64,000 nucleotides of DNA from JAZKDW01 sp040387375 (GCA_040387375.1 JAZKDW010000011.1:1-64000); one strand, 5' to 3'; counted from the stretch's first letter, positions 22,904 through 31,779 are shown. Numbers and translations: made by a program. The notes: generated by a model from the sequence alone, not told the origin.

Positions 22904-23881
22904 TCAGTTGACGGTGGCGCCGGAATCACGGATCACCTTGCCCCACTTGGCGGAATCCCTGAGCATGAAGTCGACGAATGCCTGCCCGGTGACAAAGCTG
23001 GGCTCCGCGCCCAGCGTCTGCAACCGTTCCAGCGTCGCCGGCTCTTTCATGATCCGGGCGAGCTCACCCGTCAGCCGCGCAGCGATATCCGGCGCCACGC
23101 TTTTTGGCGCCGATACGCTGTACCAGCCCAGCACTTCGAAATCGGGAAAACCGGATTGCGCCACTGTCGGCACATCGGGGGCCAGTGCGCTGCGTGCCTT
23201 GCTGCTGATGGCGATCGCACGCAGGCGGCCGGCAGTCACATGCTGCAGCGTGCCCGGGATCGTCACGAACGCGAAGGCGACATCACCGCGAATGACGCCG
23301 GTGATCGCATCGGCCTGCCCCTTGTAAGGCACATGCTGGATATCGATGCGTGCCTGATTGTGCAACAGTTCACCAGCCAGATGCCCGCTGGTGCCGTTGC
23401 CGGCGGACGAGTAGCTGATCGAACCCGGCTTGCTGCGCGCCAGCTTGACCAGGTCATCGACGGAGTTGATCGGCAAGGCGGGATTGACCACCAGCAGATT
23501 TGGCGCTGACGCGATCAGTGCGATCGGCGCCAGGTCCTGGATCGGGTTGTAGCTCAGGTTCTTGTACAGATGCGGATTGACGACGTGGGTCGGACTGCCG
23601 CTGATCAGTAACGTGTATCCATCGCCCGGCGCGCGCACCACTGCTTCGGTGCCGATGTTGCCGCCAGCGCCGGGACGATTTTCCACCACCAATGTCTGTC
23701 CGAACGCGGTGCCCAGCTGGTGCGACAGGTAGCGCGCCAGGATGTCGACCGTGCCGCCGGGTGCGAACGGCACGATGACCTTGACCGGTTTGGCCGGCCA
23801 TGCCGGGGCTTGTGCGGAGGCGACGGCGGCGCTGCCGAGAAAAAGGGCGGCGGCCAGTATGCACTTCAGGGTTGCATGCAT
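22904..23881 (-). CDS. Bug/TctC-type periplasmic binding protein
   Basis: 325 residues. The signal peptide 'LKCILAAALFLGSAAVASAQ' is clear, followed by 'WPAKPVKVIVPFAPGGTVDIL' and 'VVENRPGAGGNIGTEAV'. Second of three Bug proteins in the cluster, positioned between the enolase-superfamily gene and another Bug gene. Predicted organic-acid sensor or transporter component without an adjacent permease. Confidence 0.9.
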   Translation of the reverse strand: MHATLKCILAAALFLGSAAVASAQAPAWPAKPVKVIVPFAPGGTVDILARYLSHQLGTAFGQTLVVENRPGAGGNIGTEAVVRAPGDGYTLLISGSPTHVVNPHLYKNLSYNPIQDLAPIALIASAPNLLVVNPALPINSVDDLVKLARSKPGSISYSSAGNGTSGHLAGELLHNQARIDIQHVPYKGQADAITGVIRGDVAFAFVTIPGTLQHVTAGRLRAIAISSKARSALAPDVPTVAQSGFPDFEVLGWYSVSAPKSVAPDIAARLTGELARIMKEPATLERLQTLGAEPSFVTGQAFVDFMLRDSAKWGKVIRDSGATVN

Positions 23882-23946
23882 GCTATTTCCTTTTCGAAGA
23901 ATTCAATTGGCGAAGCGCCGGTTGCGCAGGCTGCATTCACTCTTGC

Positions 23947-24933
23947 TCAATCCAGCTTCACGCCGATATCCTTGACATGGCGTGCATACGCTTCACGATC
24001 CTTCTTCAGGAATTCCGCGTACTGGTCCGGTCCCTGGTTCAGCAATTCGAGCCCGACGCCGGAGATGAATTTTTTCTGGAAGTCGGGGCGCACGATGATT
24101 TTCGATACGGCGGCGGCGATCTTGTCGACCACGGGACGCGGCGTGGCGGCCGGCGCGACCAGGCCGAACCAGGCGCTGGCCTCAAAACCCTTCAGCCCGG
24201 CTTCGGTAAAGGTGGGGACGTCCGGCAGCAGCGCTGACCGTTTGGGCGCCGCGATGGCGATCGCGTGTAGCCTGCCGGTCTGGACCAGTTGCAGCGATGG
24301 AGGCACGCCGGTAATCGCAATCTGGATCTGACCGCTCAGCAGCGCCGGCACGACGTCGGCGACGCCCTTGTAAGGAACGTGCAGGAAACTCACGCCCGCC
24401 TGGCGCGCAAACGCCTCGGAATCGATATGCGCCTTGCTGCCGGGGCCATAGGTGCCGTAGCTGATCTGTCCGGGCTTGCTTTTCGCCGCGGTGATCACCT
24501 CGGACAACGTGCGCGCCGGGAAGGACGGACTGGCCACCAGCAACTGCAAGGTCTCGGCGACGTTAATGACGGGCACGAAATCCTTTTCGGGGTTATACGG
24601 CAGCTTCGTATACAGAAACTGGTTGGAAGAGAGCGTAGGATCATTCGCCATCAGCAACGTGTAGCCGTCGGCCGGCGACTTTGCAGTGGCTTCGGCGGCG
24701 ATGATGGTGTTGGCGCCGGGCCGGTTCTCGACGATGACCGTCTGGCCCCAGTCCTTGGTCAACTCCTGCGCGATGCCGCGCGCCAGCGTATCGGCCAGGC
24801 CGCCTGCCGAGAACGGCACGATGATTTTCACCACCCTGGACGGATAGCTCTGCGCACTTTGCGCCAGTGCCGTGCCCGCAATCAATGCGCTGCTCACCGC
24901 GGCAATTCCCATCATCAGCTTTGCTATTTTCAT
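23947..24933 (-). CDS. Bug/TctC-type periplasmic binding protein
   Basis: 328 residues from ATG 24933, which has CGGAGA seven bases upstream. The signal peptide ends at 'AGTALAQ' and the mature protein begins 'YPSRVVKIIVPFSAGGLADTL', with 'IVENRPGANTIIAAEA' following. It is encoded 34 bases after the acyl-CoA ligase gene. Its sequence is clearly distinct from the two neighbouring Bug proteins, so this is not a recent tandem duplication. Confidence 0.9.
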   Translation of the reverse strand: MKIAKLMMGIAAVSSALIAGTALAQSAQSYPSRVVKIIVPFSAGGLADTLARGIAQELTKDWGQTVIVENRPGANTIIAAEATAKSPADGYTLLMANDPTLSSNQFLYTKLPYNPEKDFVPVINVAETLQLLVASPSFPARTLSEVITAAKSKPGQISYGTYGPGSKAHIDSEAFARQAGVSFLHVPYKGVADVVPALLSGQIQIAITGVPPSLQLVQTGRLHAIAIAAPKRSALLPDVPTFTEAGLKGFEASAWFGLVAPAATPRPVVDKIAAAVSKIIVRPDFQKKFISGVGLELLNQGPDQYAEFLKKDREAYARHVKDIGVKLD

Positions 24934-24967
24934 TTTGTCTCCGTTATGATTTTTTATGATCGATCGC

Positions 24968-26524
24968 TCATGAAACCTGACGCTCGTGCGCCGCCCAATA
25001 CGGCGCGCGCAACGCACGCTTGTCAATCTTGTTGGTGCTCGTCACGCGTGGCATGACGTCGACGAACTGGAAAATCTTCGGCTTCTTGTAGCTGGCGATC
25101 AGGTTACGCACATGCGCGGTCAATTCTTCCTCGCCGACCTCGGCGCCGGGCTTGCGCACGATGACCGCCACCACCGATTCGCCCCACTGCGGATCGGGCG
25201 CGCCAATCACCGCCGCTTCGGCCACCGCGGGATGCAGCAGCAATGCTTCTTCCACTTCACGCGAATAGATATTCTCGCCACCCGAGACCACCATGTCCTT
25301 CTTGCGGTCGACGATGAAGAGATAATTCTCGTCGTCCAGGAAACCCATGTCGCCAGTGCGCAGGTAGCCGGTGCCGATGGCATCGCGGGTCAGTTCCGGC
25401 TTGCGCCAGTACGCCTGCATCAGCGATTTTGCGCGCATCCATACTTCACCGATTTCACCGATGGCGCAATCGGCGCCGTCGTCGCGCACGATGCGCATGT
25501 CGGTGCCGAGATAAGGTTGTCCGGCCGACGCCAGCCGGCCGACTTCCCTGGCGCTGCCGTCGAGAATATGCTGATGTTTGAGCAGCGTGCTGCCCAGGCC
25601 GATCTCGGTCATGCCGTAAATCTGCATGAAGATCGGCCCGAAGGTTGCACGCGCGCGCTTCGACAACGCCACCGACATCGGCGCCGACGCATAACAGATC
25701 GTATGCAGGCTGGAGACGTCGAATGGCGTGTTCTCCTGCACCTCAAGCATCATCAGGATCATGGTCGGCGCCAGGTGCGCGGCAGTGACACGCTCGGACT
25801 GTATGCTTTGCAGGATGGCCACCGCATCGAAGGTCCGGTGCAGCACGATGGTGGCGCCGGCCACCATGTAAGTCAGTAGTTCGGTCGGGCCGCCGATGTG
25901 ATAGAACGGCATCACGATCAGCATCCGGTCGGTTTGCGTCGCCGCATGCGAAATCGCCTGCGTGCACGCCTGTTCCAGCTGGCCCTCGTTGCCCAGCATG
26001 ACACCCTTCGGCGTGCCGGTGGTGCCACTGGTATAAATCAGGAACAGGGTATCGTCGGGGAGCGCACGCAGCACGGGCTTGCTGTCGGCGCCGCTGGCCA
26101 CCAGCGCCTCGTAATCCTGCGCCCAGTCCGGGCCCGGGCCGATGCAGATGAGCCGCACCGCCGCGGGTAGTTGCGCGCGCAATTCTGCGGCGCGCCCGGC
26201 GTATTCGGATTCGAATATCAGGATGGCCGGCTCGGCATCGGCAAGAATGCCGGCCTGTTCGATTGCCGACAAACGGTAATTGAGGCCGACGCCGATAAAA
26301 CCGCCCAGCGCCGCCGCGCCGTAAATCTCGAGGTATTCCGTGCTGTTGCGCGACAGGATGGCGATCCGGTCCTGGCGCTGGCAACCGAGCCCCGCCAGCG
26401 CATTGATCAGCTTGCGCACCCGCGCCGCATACGCGGCGTGGGTGGTGGTGCGGCCCTCGAAGATGACTGCCGGATGGTTGCCGAAGCAGCGCGCATTGCG
26501 CTCGATCACGTCTCCCAGAATCAT
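24968..26524 (-). CDS. Acyl-CoA synthetase (AMP-binding)
   Basis: 518 residues. The AMP-binding P-loop 'LIYTSGTTGTPKGVML' lies near residue 170, the adenylate motif 'YGMTEIGLGS' near 305, and the hinge region 'TGDMGFLDDENYLFIVDRKKD' near 395. The C-terminal catalytic Lys is in 'SYKKPKIFQFVDVMPRVTSTNKIDKRAL'. It activates a carboxylic acid to its CoA thioester using ATP. ATG 26524 overlaps the MaoC stop by four bases. It would provide CoA activation alongside the CoA-transferase. Confidence 0.93.
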   Translation of the reverse strand: MILGDVIERNARCFGNHPAVIFEGRTTTHAAYAARVRKLINALAGLGCQRQDRIAILSRNSTEYLEIYGAAALGGFIGVGLNYRLSAIEQAGILADAEPAILIFESEYAGRAAELRAQLPAAVRLICIGPGPDWAQDYEALVASGADSKPVLRALPDDTLFLIYTSGTTGTPKGVMLGNEGQLEQACTQAISHAATQTDRMLIVMPFYHIGGPTELLTYMVAGATIVLHRTFDAVAILQSIQSERVTAAHLAPTMILMMLEVQENTPFDVSSLHTICYASAPMSVALSKRARATFGPIFMQIYGMTEIGLGSTLLKHQHILDGSAREVGRLASAGQPYLGTDMRIVRDDGADCAIGEIGEVWMRAKSLMQAYWRKPELTRDAIGTGYLRTGDMGFLDDENYLFIVDRKKDMVVSGGENIYSREVEEALLLHPAVAEAAVIGAPDPQWGESVVAVIVRKPGAEVGEEELTAHVRNLIASYKKPKIFQFVDVMPRVTSTNKIDKRALRAPYWAAHERQVS

Positions 26525-26979
26525 GCTGTGTTCCCTTCCCTTGCGGCGAGCATCGTCGTGACACCCTCCTGTACCACGTCGCCTGTCTGCTTCAGCACGC
26601 GGATCCGGCGCTCGATCACACCGCGCTTGCCATCCGAGGTCGGGCGTTTGGAAACAATGTCAACTTCCACGTGCAGCGTGTCGCCGATGAATACCGCCTG
26701 CAGAAACTTCCACTCGCTGAATCCCAGTCCGGCAATGACCGCATTGCCCAGATTGGGAAAATGGGTTGCGATGCCGAATGCGACATGCATGCAAAACGTG
26801 GCGTGAAAAATGCGCTGCCCGATCGGTGTTCCTTTTGCAAATTCCTGGTCCGCATGGATCGGGTGCCAGTCGCTGCTCGTCATGCACGACACGGTCAGGT
26901 CGGCCTCGGTCAACGTGCGGCCGGGGCTGCTCCAGCGGGCGCCGACTTGCAGGTCATCGAACGTGGTCAGCTGGTTCAT
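26521..26979 (-). CDS. MaoC-type hot-dog enoyl-CoA hydratase
   Basis: 152 residues. The hydratase 2 motif is visible as 'SDWHPIHADQEFAKGTPIGQRIFHATF', with Asp and His as the likely catalytic dyad, followed by the hot-dog strand region 'DTLHVEVDIVSKRPTS'. It would add water to an enoyl-CoA made by one of the acyl-CoA dehydrogenases. It overlaps the preceding dienelactone hydrolase gene and the following ligase gene by four bases each (ATGA), so the three are tightly coupled. Confidence 0.9.
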   Translation of the reverse strand: MNQLTTFDDLQVGARWSSPGRTLTEADLTVSCMTSSDWHPIHADQEFAKGTPIGQRIFHATFCMHVAFGIATHFPNLGNAVIAGLGFSEWKFLQAVFIGDTLHVEVDIVSKRPTSDGKRGVIERRIRVLKQTGDVVQEGVTTMLAAREGNTA

Positions 26980-27674
26980 GCGGCAACCGCGCCGAGCATG
27001 TCCTGCAGGAACTGGTTGGTCCGCGCACGCGCAAGCTGAATCGTTTCCGGCGCGCCGCGCGTGTAGAAGCCATGGTCGGCGCCTGCATACAGATGCGACA
27101 CCACATCCGGCTTGCCTTCGAGCGCCTTGCTGATCTGCGCGCGAGCTTCTTCGGGAGCGTACTTGTCGAGATCGCCGAAATGCAGCATCAGCGGGCAATG
27201 CAGGCGCTCCGCATCGGCCAGATCCTTCTCGATGCCGACGCCGTAAAACGCGACCGCGGCGTCGACCTCGATGCGGGCCGCCGCGAGGTAAGCCAGCTTG
27301 CCGCCCAGGCACATGCCGGCCGCCGCCACCTTGCCCGCGAAACCGGGCAGCGCGCGGATGAAGGCGGCGGTGCGCGCGATGTCCTCCATGCTCTTGTCCA
27401 CGTCAAACTTGTTCAGCAGGGCGAACGCGCGCGCCATGTCGTCCTTCGAATGGGTCAGCGACAGTCCCGGTTCATCGCGCCAGAACAGGTCCGGCGCGTA
27501 CGCCAGGTAACCGTCTTCGGCGAAGCGGTCGGCAACACCGCGCACCTGCGGCGTGACGCCGAAAATTTCCTGCAGCACGATGACCGCGTGGCCGTTCGGA
27601 TTGGCGGGAATGCTGACGTAGGCATCAAAACGCTGGCCGTTGCCGGCGTCGATCTGTTCGGTTCTTGAAGTCAT
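26976..27674 (-). CDS. Dienelactone hydrolase family protein
   Basis: 232 residues from ATG 27674, which has AAGGA seven bases upstream; 27704 is possible but would overlap the previous gene. The nucleophile Cys lies in 'AAGMCLGGKLAYLAA', with Asp in 'MLHFGDLDKYAPEE' and His in 'YAGADHGFYTRGAPE'. The family opens lactones such as dienelactones from chlorocatechol routes but also other esters. In this CoA-centred operon its substrate may be a lactone or thioester by-product. Confidence 0.9.
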   Translation of the reverse strand: MTSRTEQIDAGNGQRFDAYVSIPANPNGHAVIVLQEIFGVTPQVRGVADRFAEDGYLAYAPDLFWRDEPGLSLTHSKDDMARAFALLNKFDVDKSMEDIARTAAFIRALPGFAGKVAAAGMCLGGKLAYLAAARIEVDAAVAFYGVGIEKDLADAERLHCPLMLHFGDLDKYAPEEARAQISKALEGKPDVVSHLYAGADHGFYTRGAPETIQLARARTNQFLQDMLGAVAA

Positions 27675-27684
27675 GTGTGTTCCT

Positions 27685-28842
27685 TTAAAACGTGTAATTT
27701 CCATTGATCAGTTCACGTGCGATCGAACTGCGATGAATCTCGGTGGTGCCATAACCGATCGACATGCCGCGGGCATCGCGGAAATGGCGTTCATACGGAT
27801 ATTCTTCCGCCAGGCCATAGGCGCCGGCCAGTTGCATCGCCTCGTTGGTGACCCGCACCGCCATCTGGTTGACGTAGGTCTTGGTGATGGAGGTGTCGAC
27901 AATGCTGCCGTCGTTCTGGTCGACCCGCGCCGCCGCGCGGTACAGCAACGCGCGCGCGGCTTCGATGTCGATCGCCATGTCGGCCAGCTTCCACTGCAGG
28001 CCCTGGTTGTCGGCCAGCGGGCGGCCGAACTGGGTGCGGTCGCGCAGGTGCTGCACGATGTTTTCAAAAGCGGCTTCGGCGATGCCGAGGCAGACCGGCG
28101 GGTTGCCGACGATGCGGTCGGCATCGAGCACGCCGAACAATTCACGCATGCGGCCTGCTTCCAGCAGCAGGTTGCCGGCCGGGATGCGGCAATCCTCGAA
28201 TACCAGTTCGGCCATGCCGGTGCCGCGCAGGCCGAGCAGGTCCAGGTGTTTGCCGACCGTGAAGCCGGGCGTGCCGCGTTCAACCAGCACCGCGCCGACA
28301 CCGCGCAAGCCGGGTGCCGCGTCGAGCCGCACCAGCACCAGGAACAGGTCCGATACCTGGGCGCCGGTGCACCAGAGCTTGCTGCCGTTGATGACGTAAT
28401 GGTCGCCGTCGCGTACCGCTTTTGTCTGCACGTTGCCGACGTCGGAGCCAGCGTTCGCTTCCGACATGCTCCAGGCGGCGAATAATTCGCCTTTGGCCAG
28501 CTGCGGCAGATAACGTTTTTTCTGTTCGTCGGTGCCAAGGTGCATCAGCGCGCGCGGCGTGGCGCCGTCGGTGCAGGAAAACAGCATCGCGGTGTTGGCG
28601 CAGGAGCGCGCAAGCTGTTCGACCACCAGCACGGTTTCCAGCAGCCCGAGTCCGGAACCGCCATATTGCTCCGGCAGGAAAACACCGGAATAACCATGTT
28701 TGGCCAGCACCTTGATGTTCTCGATTGGCGGCTTGCGGTCGCGATCCGCCGCGGCGGCATTGGGCGCGAAATGTTCACGCGCCAGCGTGCGCACGGTATC
28801 GCGTATCAGGCGCTGTTCTTCAGTCAATCCAAAATCCTGCAT
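27685..28842 (-). CDS. Acyl-CoA dehydrogenase with atypical active site
   Basis: 385 residues with the standard fold: 'AAWSMSEANAGSDVGNVQ' FAD loop (123-140), 'VINGSKLWCTG' and the C-terminal 'FRDARGMSIGYGTTEIHR'. The catalytic Glu normally found in the I-x-E-G loop is replaced by Tyr364. At the alternative position used by isovaleryl-CoA dehydrogenases (L-D-x-E-R) it has LDADR with Asp242. It may therefore use Asp242 as base, or be specialised for an unusual substrate. ATG 28842 has AAGGA upstream. It precedes the lactone hydrolase gene by 10 bases. Confidence 0.9.
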   Translation of the reverse strand: MQDFGLTEEQRLIRDTVRTLAREHFAPNAAAADRDRKPPIENIKVLAKHGYSGVFLPEQYGGSGLGLLETVLVVEQLARSCANTAMLFSCTDGATPRALMHLGTDEQKKRYLPQLAKGELFAAWSMSEANAGSDVGNVQTKAVRDGDHYVINGSKLWCTGAQVSDLFLVLVRLDAAPGLRGVGAVLVERGTPGFTVGKHLDLLGLRGTGMAELVFEDCRIPAGNLLLEAGRMRELFGVLDADRIVGNPPVCLGIAEAAFENIVQHLRDRTQFGRPLADNQGLQWKLADMAIDIEAARALLYRAAARVDQNDGSIVDTSITKTYVNQMAVRVTNEAMQLAGAYGLAEEYPYERHFRDARGMSIGYGTTEIHRSSIARELINGNYTF

Positions 28843-28891
28843 CTCCGGTTCCTTTTTTTATATTGTGCCAATGTGTTGCGATCTACAGGGC

Positions 28892-29060
28892 CGTAGGGTG
28901 GAAAAGCGGAGCGCTTGCAGCGCGCATATTCGCTTGCAAGCGAATACCGTTTCGCAGGCGTGAGGCGATGCCTCACGAAACCCCTGCTACACCCTTCCAC
29001 CGGAAGAATGTGTGCCAGTGTCACGGTTTGGTGGAAGGCGCTGCGCTTTTCCACCCTACG
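28892..29060. repeat. 169-base inverted-repeat element inside the catabolic cluster
   Basis: The ends CGTAGGGTGGAAAAGCG (28892-28908) and CGCTTTTCCACCCTACG (29044-29060) are exact 17-base inverted repeats, extending to about 25 with mismatches. Inside are a perfect 20-base palindrome (TATTCGCTTG/CAAGCGAATA, 28927-28946) and a hairpin GTGAGGC-GAT-GCCTCAC (28960-28976). It appears to be a dispersed REP/MITE-type element and probably splits or attenuates the operon. Confidence 0.85.
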
Positions 29061-29104
29061 ATTTTCTGATCTTTTTGCAGTCGCTCCCGCCTGCGCTGGC
29101 CAGG

Positions 29105-29899
29105 CTAGTCCGCCGCCGGCCGCATATGTGCCGACGATTCTTCTTCCGCGCGCTCCCACATTTCGCGTGCCAGCGGATTGCGCAGTTCCTCGGCCAGATG
29201 GCCGACGATGCCGACGGCGCGGCCGATCACGGCGATGCCGCGGCACAGCTTCCATGGGATCGCGAGTTCCGAGGCCAGCGCGCCGATTGCGCCGGTGGCG
29301 TTGACCGGCAGCTGGCCCGGTTTGTTGAGAGCGCGCTCCGCTTCCGCCGACACCAGCAGCATCAGCTTGACGTAATTGCCGCTCAGGCCGTTTTCTTCCG
29401 CCAGTTGAAACAGGCGCGGCGTGCGCGGATCGATCGGCTTGTGCACCGGGTGGCCGATGCCGGGAAGGGATATTTTCGCGTTAAGGTGATGCGCAACGAT
29501 TTTTTTGGCGAGCGCGGGCAGATCGTCGGCGGCGCCTTCGACCGCCAGCCCTTCCTGCAGAATGCGCGCCGAGCCTTCGGCGGTGCCGGCGAAGGTAGTG
29601 CCCATGCCGCACAGGCCGGCGGCAATCGCGGCCTGCATCGATTCCGGTGCGCCGAGGTAGGTCAGGCGCGCGGCCATCACCATCGGCGTCATGCCGTGTT
29701 CAACCAGGGTTGCGAGCATGGCGTTGAAGACGATCGATTCCTGCAGCGTCGGTACGCGCCCCTGGATTTCAAGGAAGGCAAAATCACCGAGATTGAGTTT
29801 GCCGATAATCTGGCCCGGCAAGTCCAGCCCGCACACGGTGATACTGCTGGCTGTGCTCGAACCCATATTGGAATACAGCGGTTTGCTCTTGCGGCTCAT
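29105..29899 (-). CDS. Citryl-CoA lyase-like protein (citrate-synthase fold)
   Basis: 264 residues, much shorter than citrate synthase. The core 'SLPGIGHPVHKPIDPRTPRLF' contains the conserved His/Arg region of the citrate synthase superfamily. Such short proteins are annotated as citryl-CoA lyases and cleave or form hydroxy-dicarboxyl-CoA esters. It is first in the minus-strand cluster, upstream of the repeat element, and is divergent from a LysR gene. In the proposed pathway it would perform the carbon-carbon cleavage after hydration. The substrate is unknown. Confidence 0.82.
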   Translation of the reverse strand: MSRKSKPLYSNMGSSTASSITVCGLDLPGQIIGKLNLGDFAFLEIQGRVPTLQESIVFNAMLATLVEHGMTPMVMAARLTYLGAPESMQAAIAAGLCGMGTTFAGTAEGSARILQEGLAVEGAADDLPALAKKIVAHHLNAKISLPGIGHPVHKPIDPRTPRLFQLAEENGLSGNYVKLMLLVSAEAERALNKPGQLPVNATGAIGALASELAIPWKLCRGIAVIGRAVGIVGHLAEELRNPLAREMWERAEEESSAHMRPAAD

Positions 29900-29979
29900 G
29901 TCGAATCCTGTTCAGTTTGGCGTGCGAAGCAAGATATCATGGGCAAACCCGTGCGCCCAATCGATGCGCGGCATACGTG

Positions 29980-29998
29980 TTATTAGAATTATGAATAA
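29980..29998. promoter_or_regulatory. Candidate LysR binding site
   Basis: TTATT-AGAATTATG-AATAA style inverted repeat (five-base arms, nine-base spacer) lies between the divergent lyase and LysR genes, 16 bases before the regulator ATG. AT-rich dyads of this type are usual LysR sites. Short arms make this tentative. Confidence 0.4.
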
Positions 29999-30013
29999 TC
30001 GGAAATCAGGAAT

Positions 30014-31027
30014 ATGAACATCCATAACATCGACCTCAACCTGCTGGTCGCTTTCGACGCCCTGATACAGGAATGCAATGTGACGCGCGCCGGCGTGCGC
30101 ATCGGCCTGTCGCAGCCATCGATGAGCCATGCGCTGACGCGCCTGCGGCAGATCTGCGGCGATCCGCTGTTCGTGCGCACCCGCACCGGCATGGATCCGA
30201 CACCGTTCGCCGAGCAGCTGGCGGCGCCGGTGCGCGATGGGCTGGCGATACTGCAGGCAGGACTGGATCACTCTACCGAATTCAATCCGGCCACGTCCGA
30301 CCGGACCTTCCATGTGCTGATGAGCGATATCGGCGAAGTTGCTTACCTGCCACGGCTGATGACCAGGCTCACTGAAGTCGCGCCGCACGTGAACCTGCGG
30401 GTGCTGGCGCTGCCGCGGGAACATTATCGCGAAGCATTCGAGTCCGGCGATGCCGATCTGGCAATCGGCTTTCTGCCGTCGCTGCAAGCGGGTTTTTACC
30501 AGCAGCGGCTGCTGGGCGACAGCTATGTATGCCTGGTGCGCCGCGACCATCCGCGCATCGGGAAAACACTCAGCGTGAAGAAATTTTCAGAAGAGTCGCA
30601 TGTGCTGATCGAGCCGGCCGGTTCACGCTACAGCAGTGTCGGCGCGCAATCGTCGACCACAACCCTGATCGAGCGCCATCTGGCGGAGCGCGGGCTGGAA
30701 CGCCGGATCGCGCTGCGGGTGCCGCATTTCATGGTGGTGCCGGCGATAGTGGCGGCCACCGATCTGTTGGCGACGGTGCCTAGTTATGTGATGTCGTCGA
30801 TCAGGCCGATGCCGGACCTGAAGATGCTGCCGGTGCCGTTCGATTCGCTGCAGTTCGAGATCAAGCAGTTCTGGCATCGGCGCAATCATCATGATGCGGC
30901 AAACCGGTGGCTGCGCAGCTTGGTTGCGGATTTGTTCTTGCGGCCCGGGTTGGCGCGGCAGCCTGCTGTGGGCAAGAAGCGGAGCGTGGCGGCTTTAAAA
31001 GGGACAACTCCGCCCAAAATTGCGTAA
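30014..31027 (+). CDS. LysR-family transcriptional regulator
   Basis: 337 residues. The N-terminal helix-turn-helix ('DLNLLVAFDALIQECNVTRAG', 'LSQPSMSHALTRLRQICGDP') is of the NodD/NahR-like branch, followed by an effector domain. The C-terminus carries an extra basic tail after 'RSLVADLFLRPG'. ATG 30014 has AGGA six bases upstream. It is divergent from the citryl-CoA-lyase-like gene and probably controls the catabolic cluster in response to its substrate. Confidence 0.9.
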   Translation: MNIHNIDLNLLVAFDALIQECNVTRAGVRIGLSQPSMSHALTRLRQICGDPLFVRTRTGMDPTPFAEQLAAPVRDGLAILQAGLDHSTEFNPATSDRTFHVLMSDIGEVAYLPRLMTRLTEVAPHVNLRVLALPREHYREAFESGDADLAIGFLPSLQAGFYQQRLLGDSYVCLVRRDHPRIGKTLSVKKFSEESHVLIEPAGSRYSSVGAQSSTTTLIERHLAERGLERRIALRVPHFMVVPAIVAATDLLATVPSYVMSSIRPMPDLKMLPVPFDSLQFEIKQFWHRRNHHDAANRWLRSLVADLFLRPGLARQPAVGKKRSVAALKGTTPPKIA

Positions 31028-31059
31028 AATGCTCCATCCGAAGACACCACCCTCCACGC

Positions 31060-31779
31060 ATGTCAGAAAACAATCCCCCCAACGGCTCCGGCAAACCCAT
31101 GTTCTACGATCCGACCGAACACCGTATTCGCAGCTTTGTGACCCGCGCCGGACGCCTGTCGACAGCCCAGGCACGCGCGATCGAAACCCTGGGCCCTACA
31201 TTCTGCATCCCCTACGCCAAGGCTCCGCTGGCCTTCGACCAGGTCTTCGGCCGCAGCGCCCCCACCATCTTCGAAATCGGTTTCGGCATGGGCGAAACCA
31301 CGGCAAAAATTGCGGCCGGCATGCCGGAGAAAAATTTCATCGGGGTCGAGGTACATACGCCGGGTGTCGGCAGCCTGCTCAAGCTGATCGGCGAACAAAA
31401 CCTCACCAACCTGCGTCTGATCCAGCATGACGCGGTTGAGGTGCTGACCCAGATGATTCCACCGGCGTCACTGGCGGGAGCCCATGTATTTTTCCCCGAT
31501 CCATGGCACAAGGCGCGGCACAACAAGCGGCGCCTGATCCAGCCGGGTTTCATCACCCTGCTGGCGTCACGTATTGCGCCAGGAGGTTACCTGCATTGCG
31601 CAACCGACTGGCAGGAATATGCGGAGCAGATGCTGGAGGTGCTGGGGGGCGAGCCGGCGCTGCAGAACACAGTGGAAAATTATGCGCCGCGGCCGGACTA
31701 TCGGCCGGTGACGAAGTTCGAGAACCGCGGCTTGCGGCTCGGGCATGGCGTGTGGGATCTGGTGTTTCTGAAGAAGTGA
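31060..31779 (+). CDS. trmB: tRNA (guanine-N7-)-methyltransferase
   Basis: 239 residues. 'FEIGFGMGETTAKIA' is the SAM-binding motif, and 'HVFFPDPWHKARHNKRRLIQ' is the TrmB signature that binds the target guanine. 'ENRGLRLGHGVWDLVF' is the conserved C-terminus. The enzyme makes m7G46 in the variable loop of tRNAs. ATG 31060 starts the usual short disordered N-terminus. It stands 32 bases after the LysR gene and is convergent with recQ. Confidence 0.96.
   Translation: MSENNPPNGSGKPMFYDPTEHRIRSFVTRAGRLSTAQARAIETLGPTFCIPYAKAPLAFDQVFGRSAPTIFEIGFGMGETTAKIAAGMPEKNFIGVEVHTPGVGSLLKLIGEQNLTNLRLIQHDAVEVLTQMIPPASLAGAHVFFPDPWHKARHNKRRLIQPGFITLLASRIAPGGYLHCATDWQEYAEQMLEVLGGEPALQNTVENYAPRPDYRPVTKFENRGLRLGHGVWDLVFLKK

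Noticed and set aside
28915..29304. Open frames across the 169-base element
   Set aside because: They arise from the inverted repeats and run antisense into the citryl-CoA-lyase-like gene.
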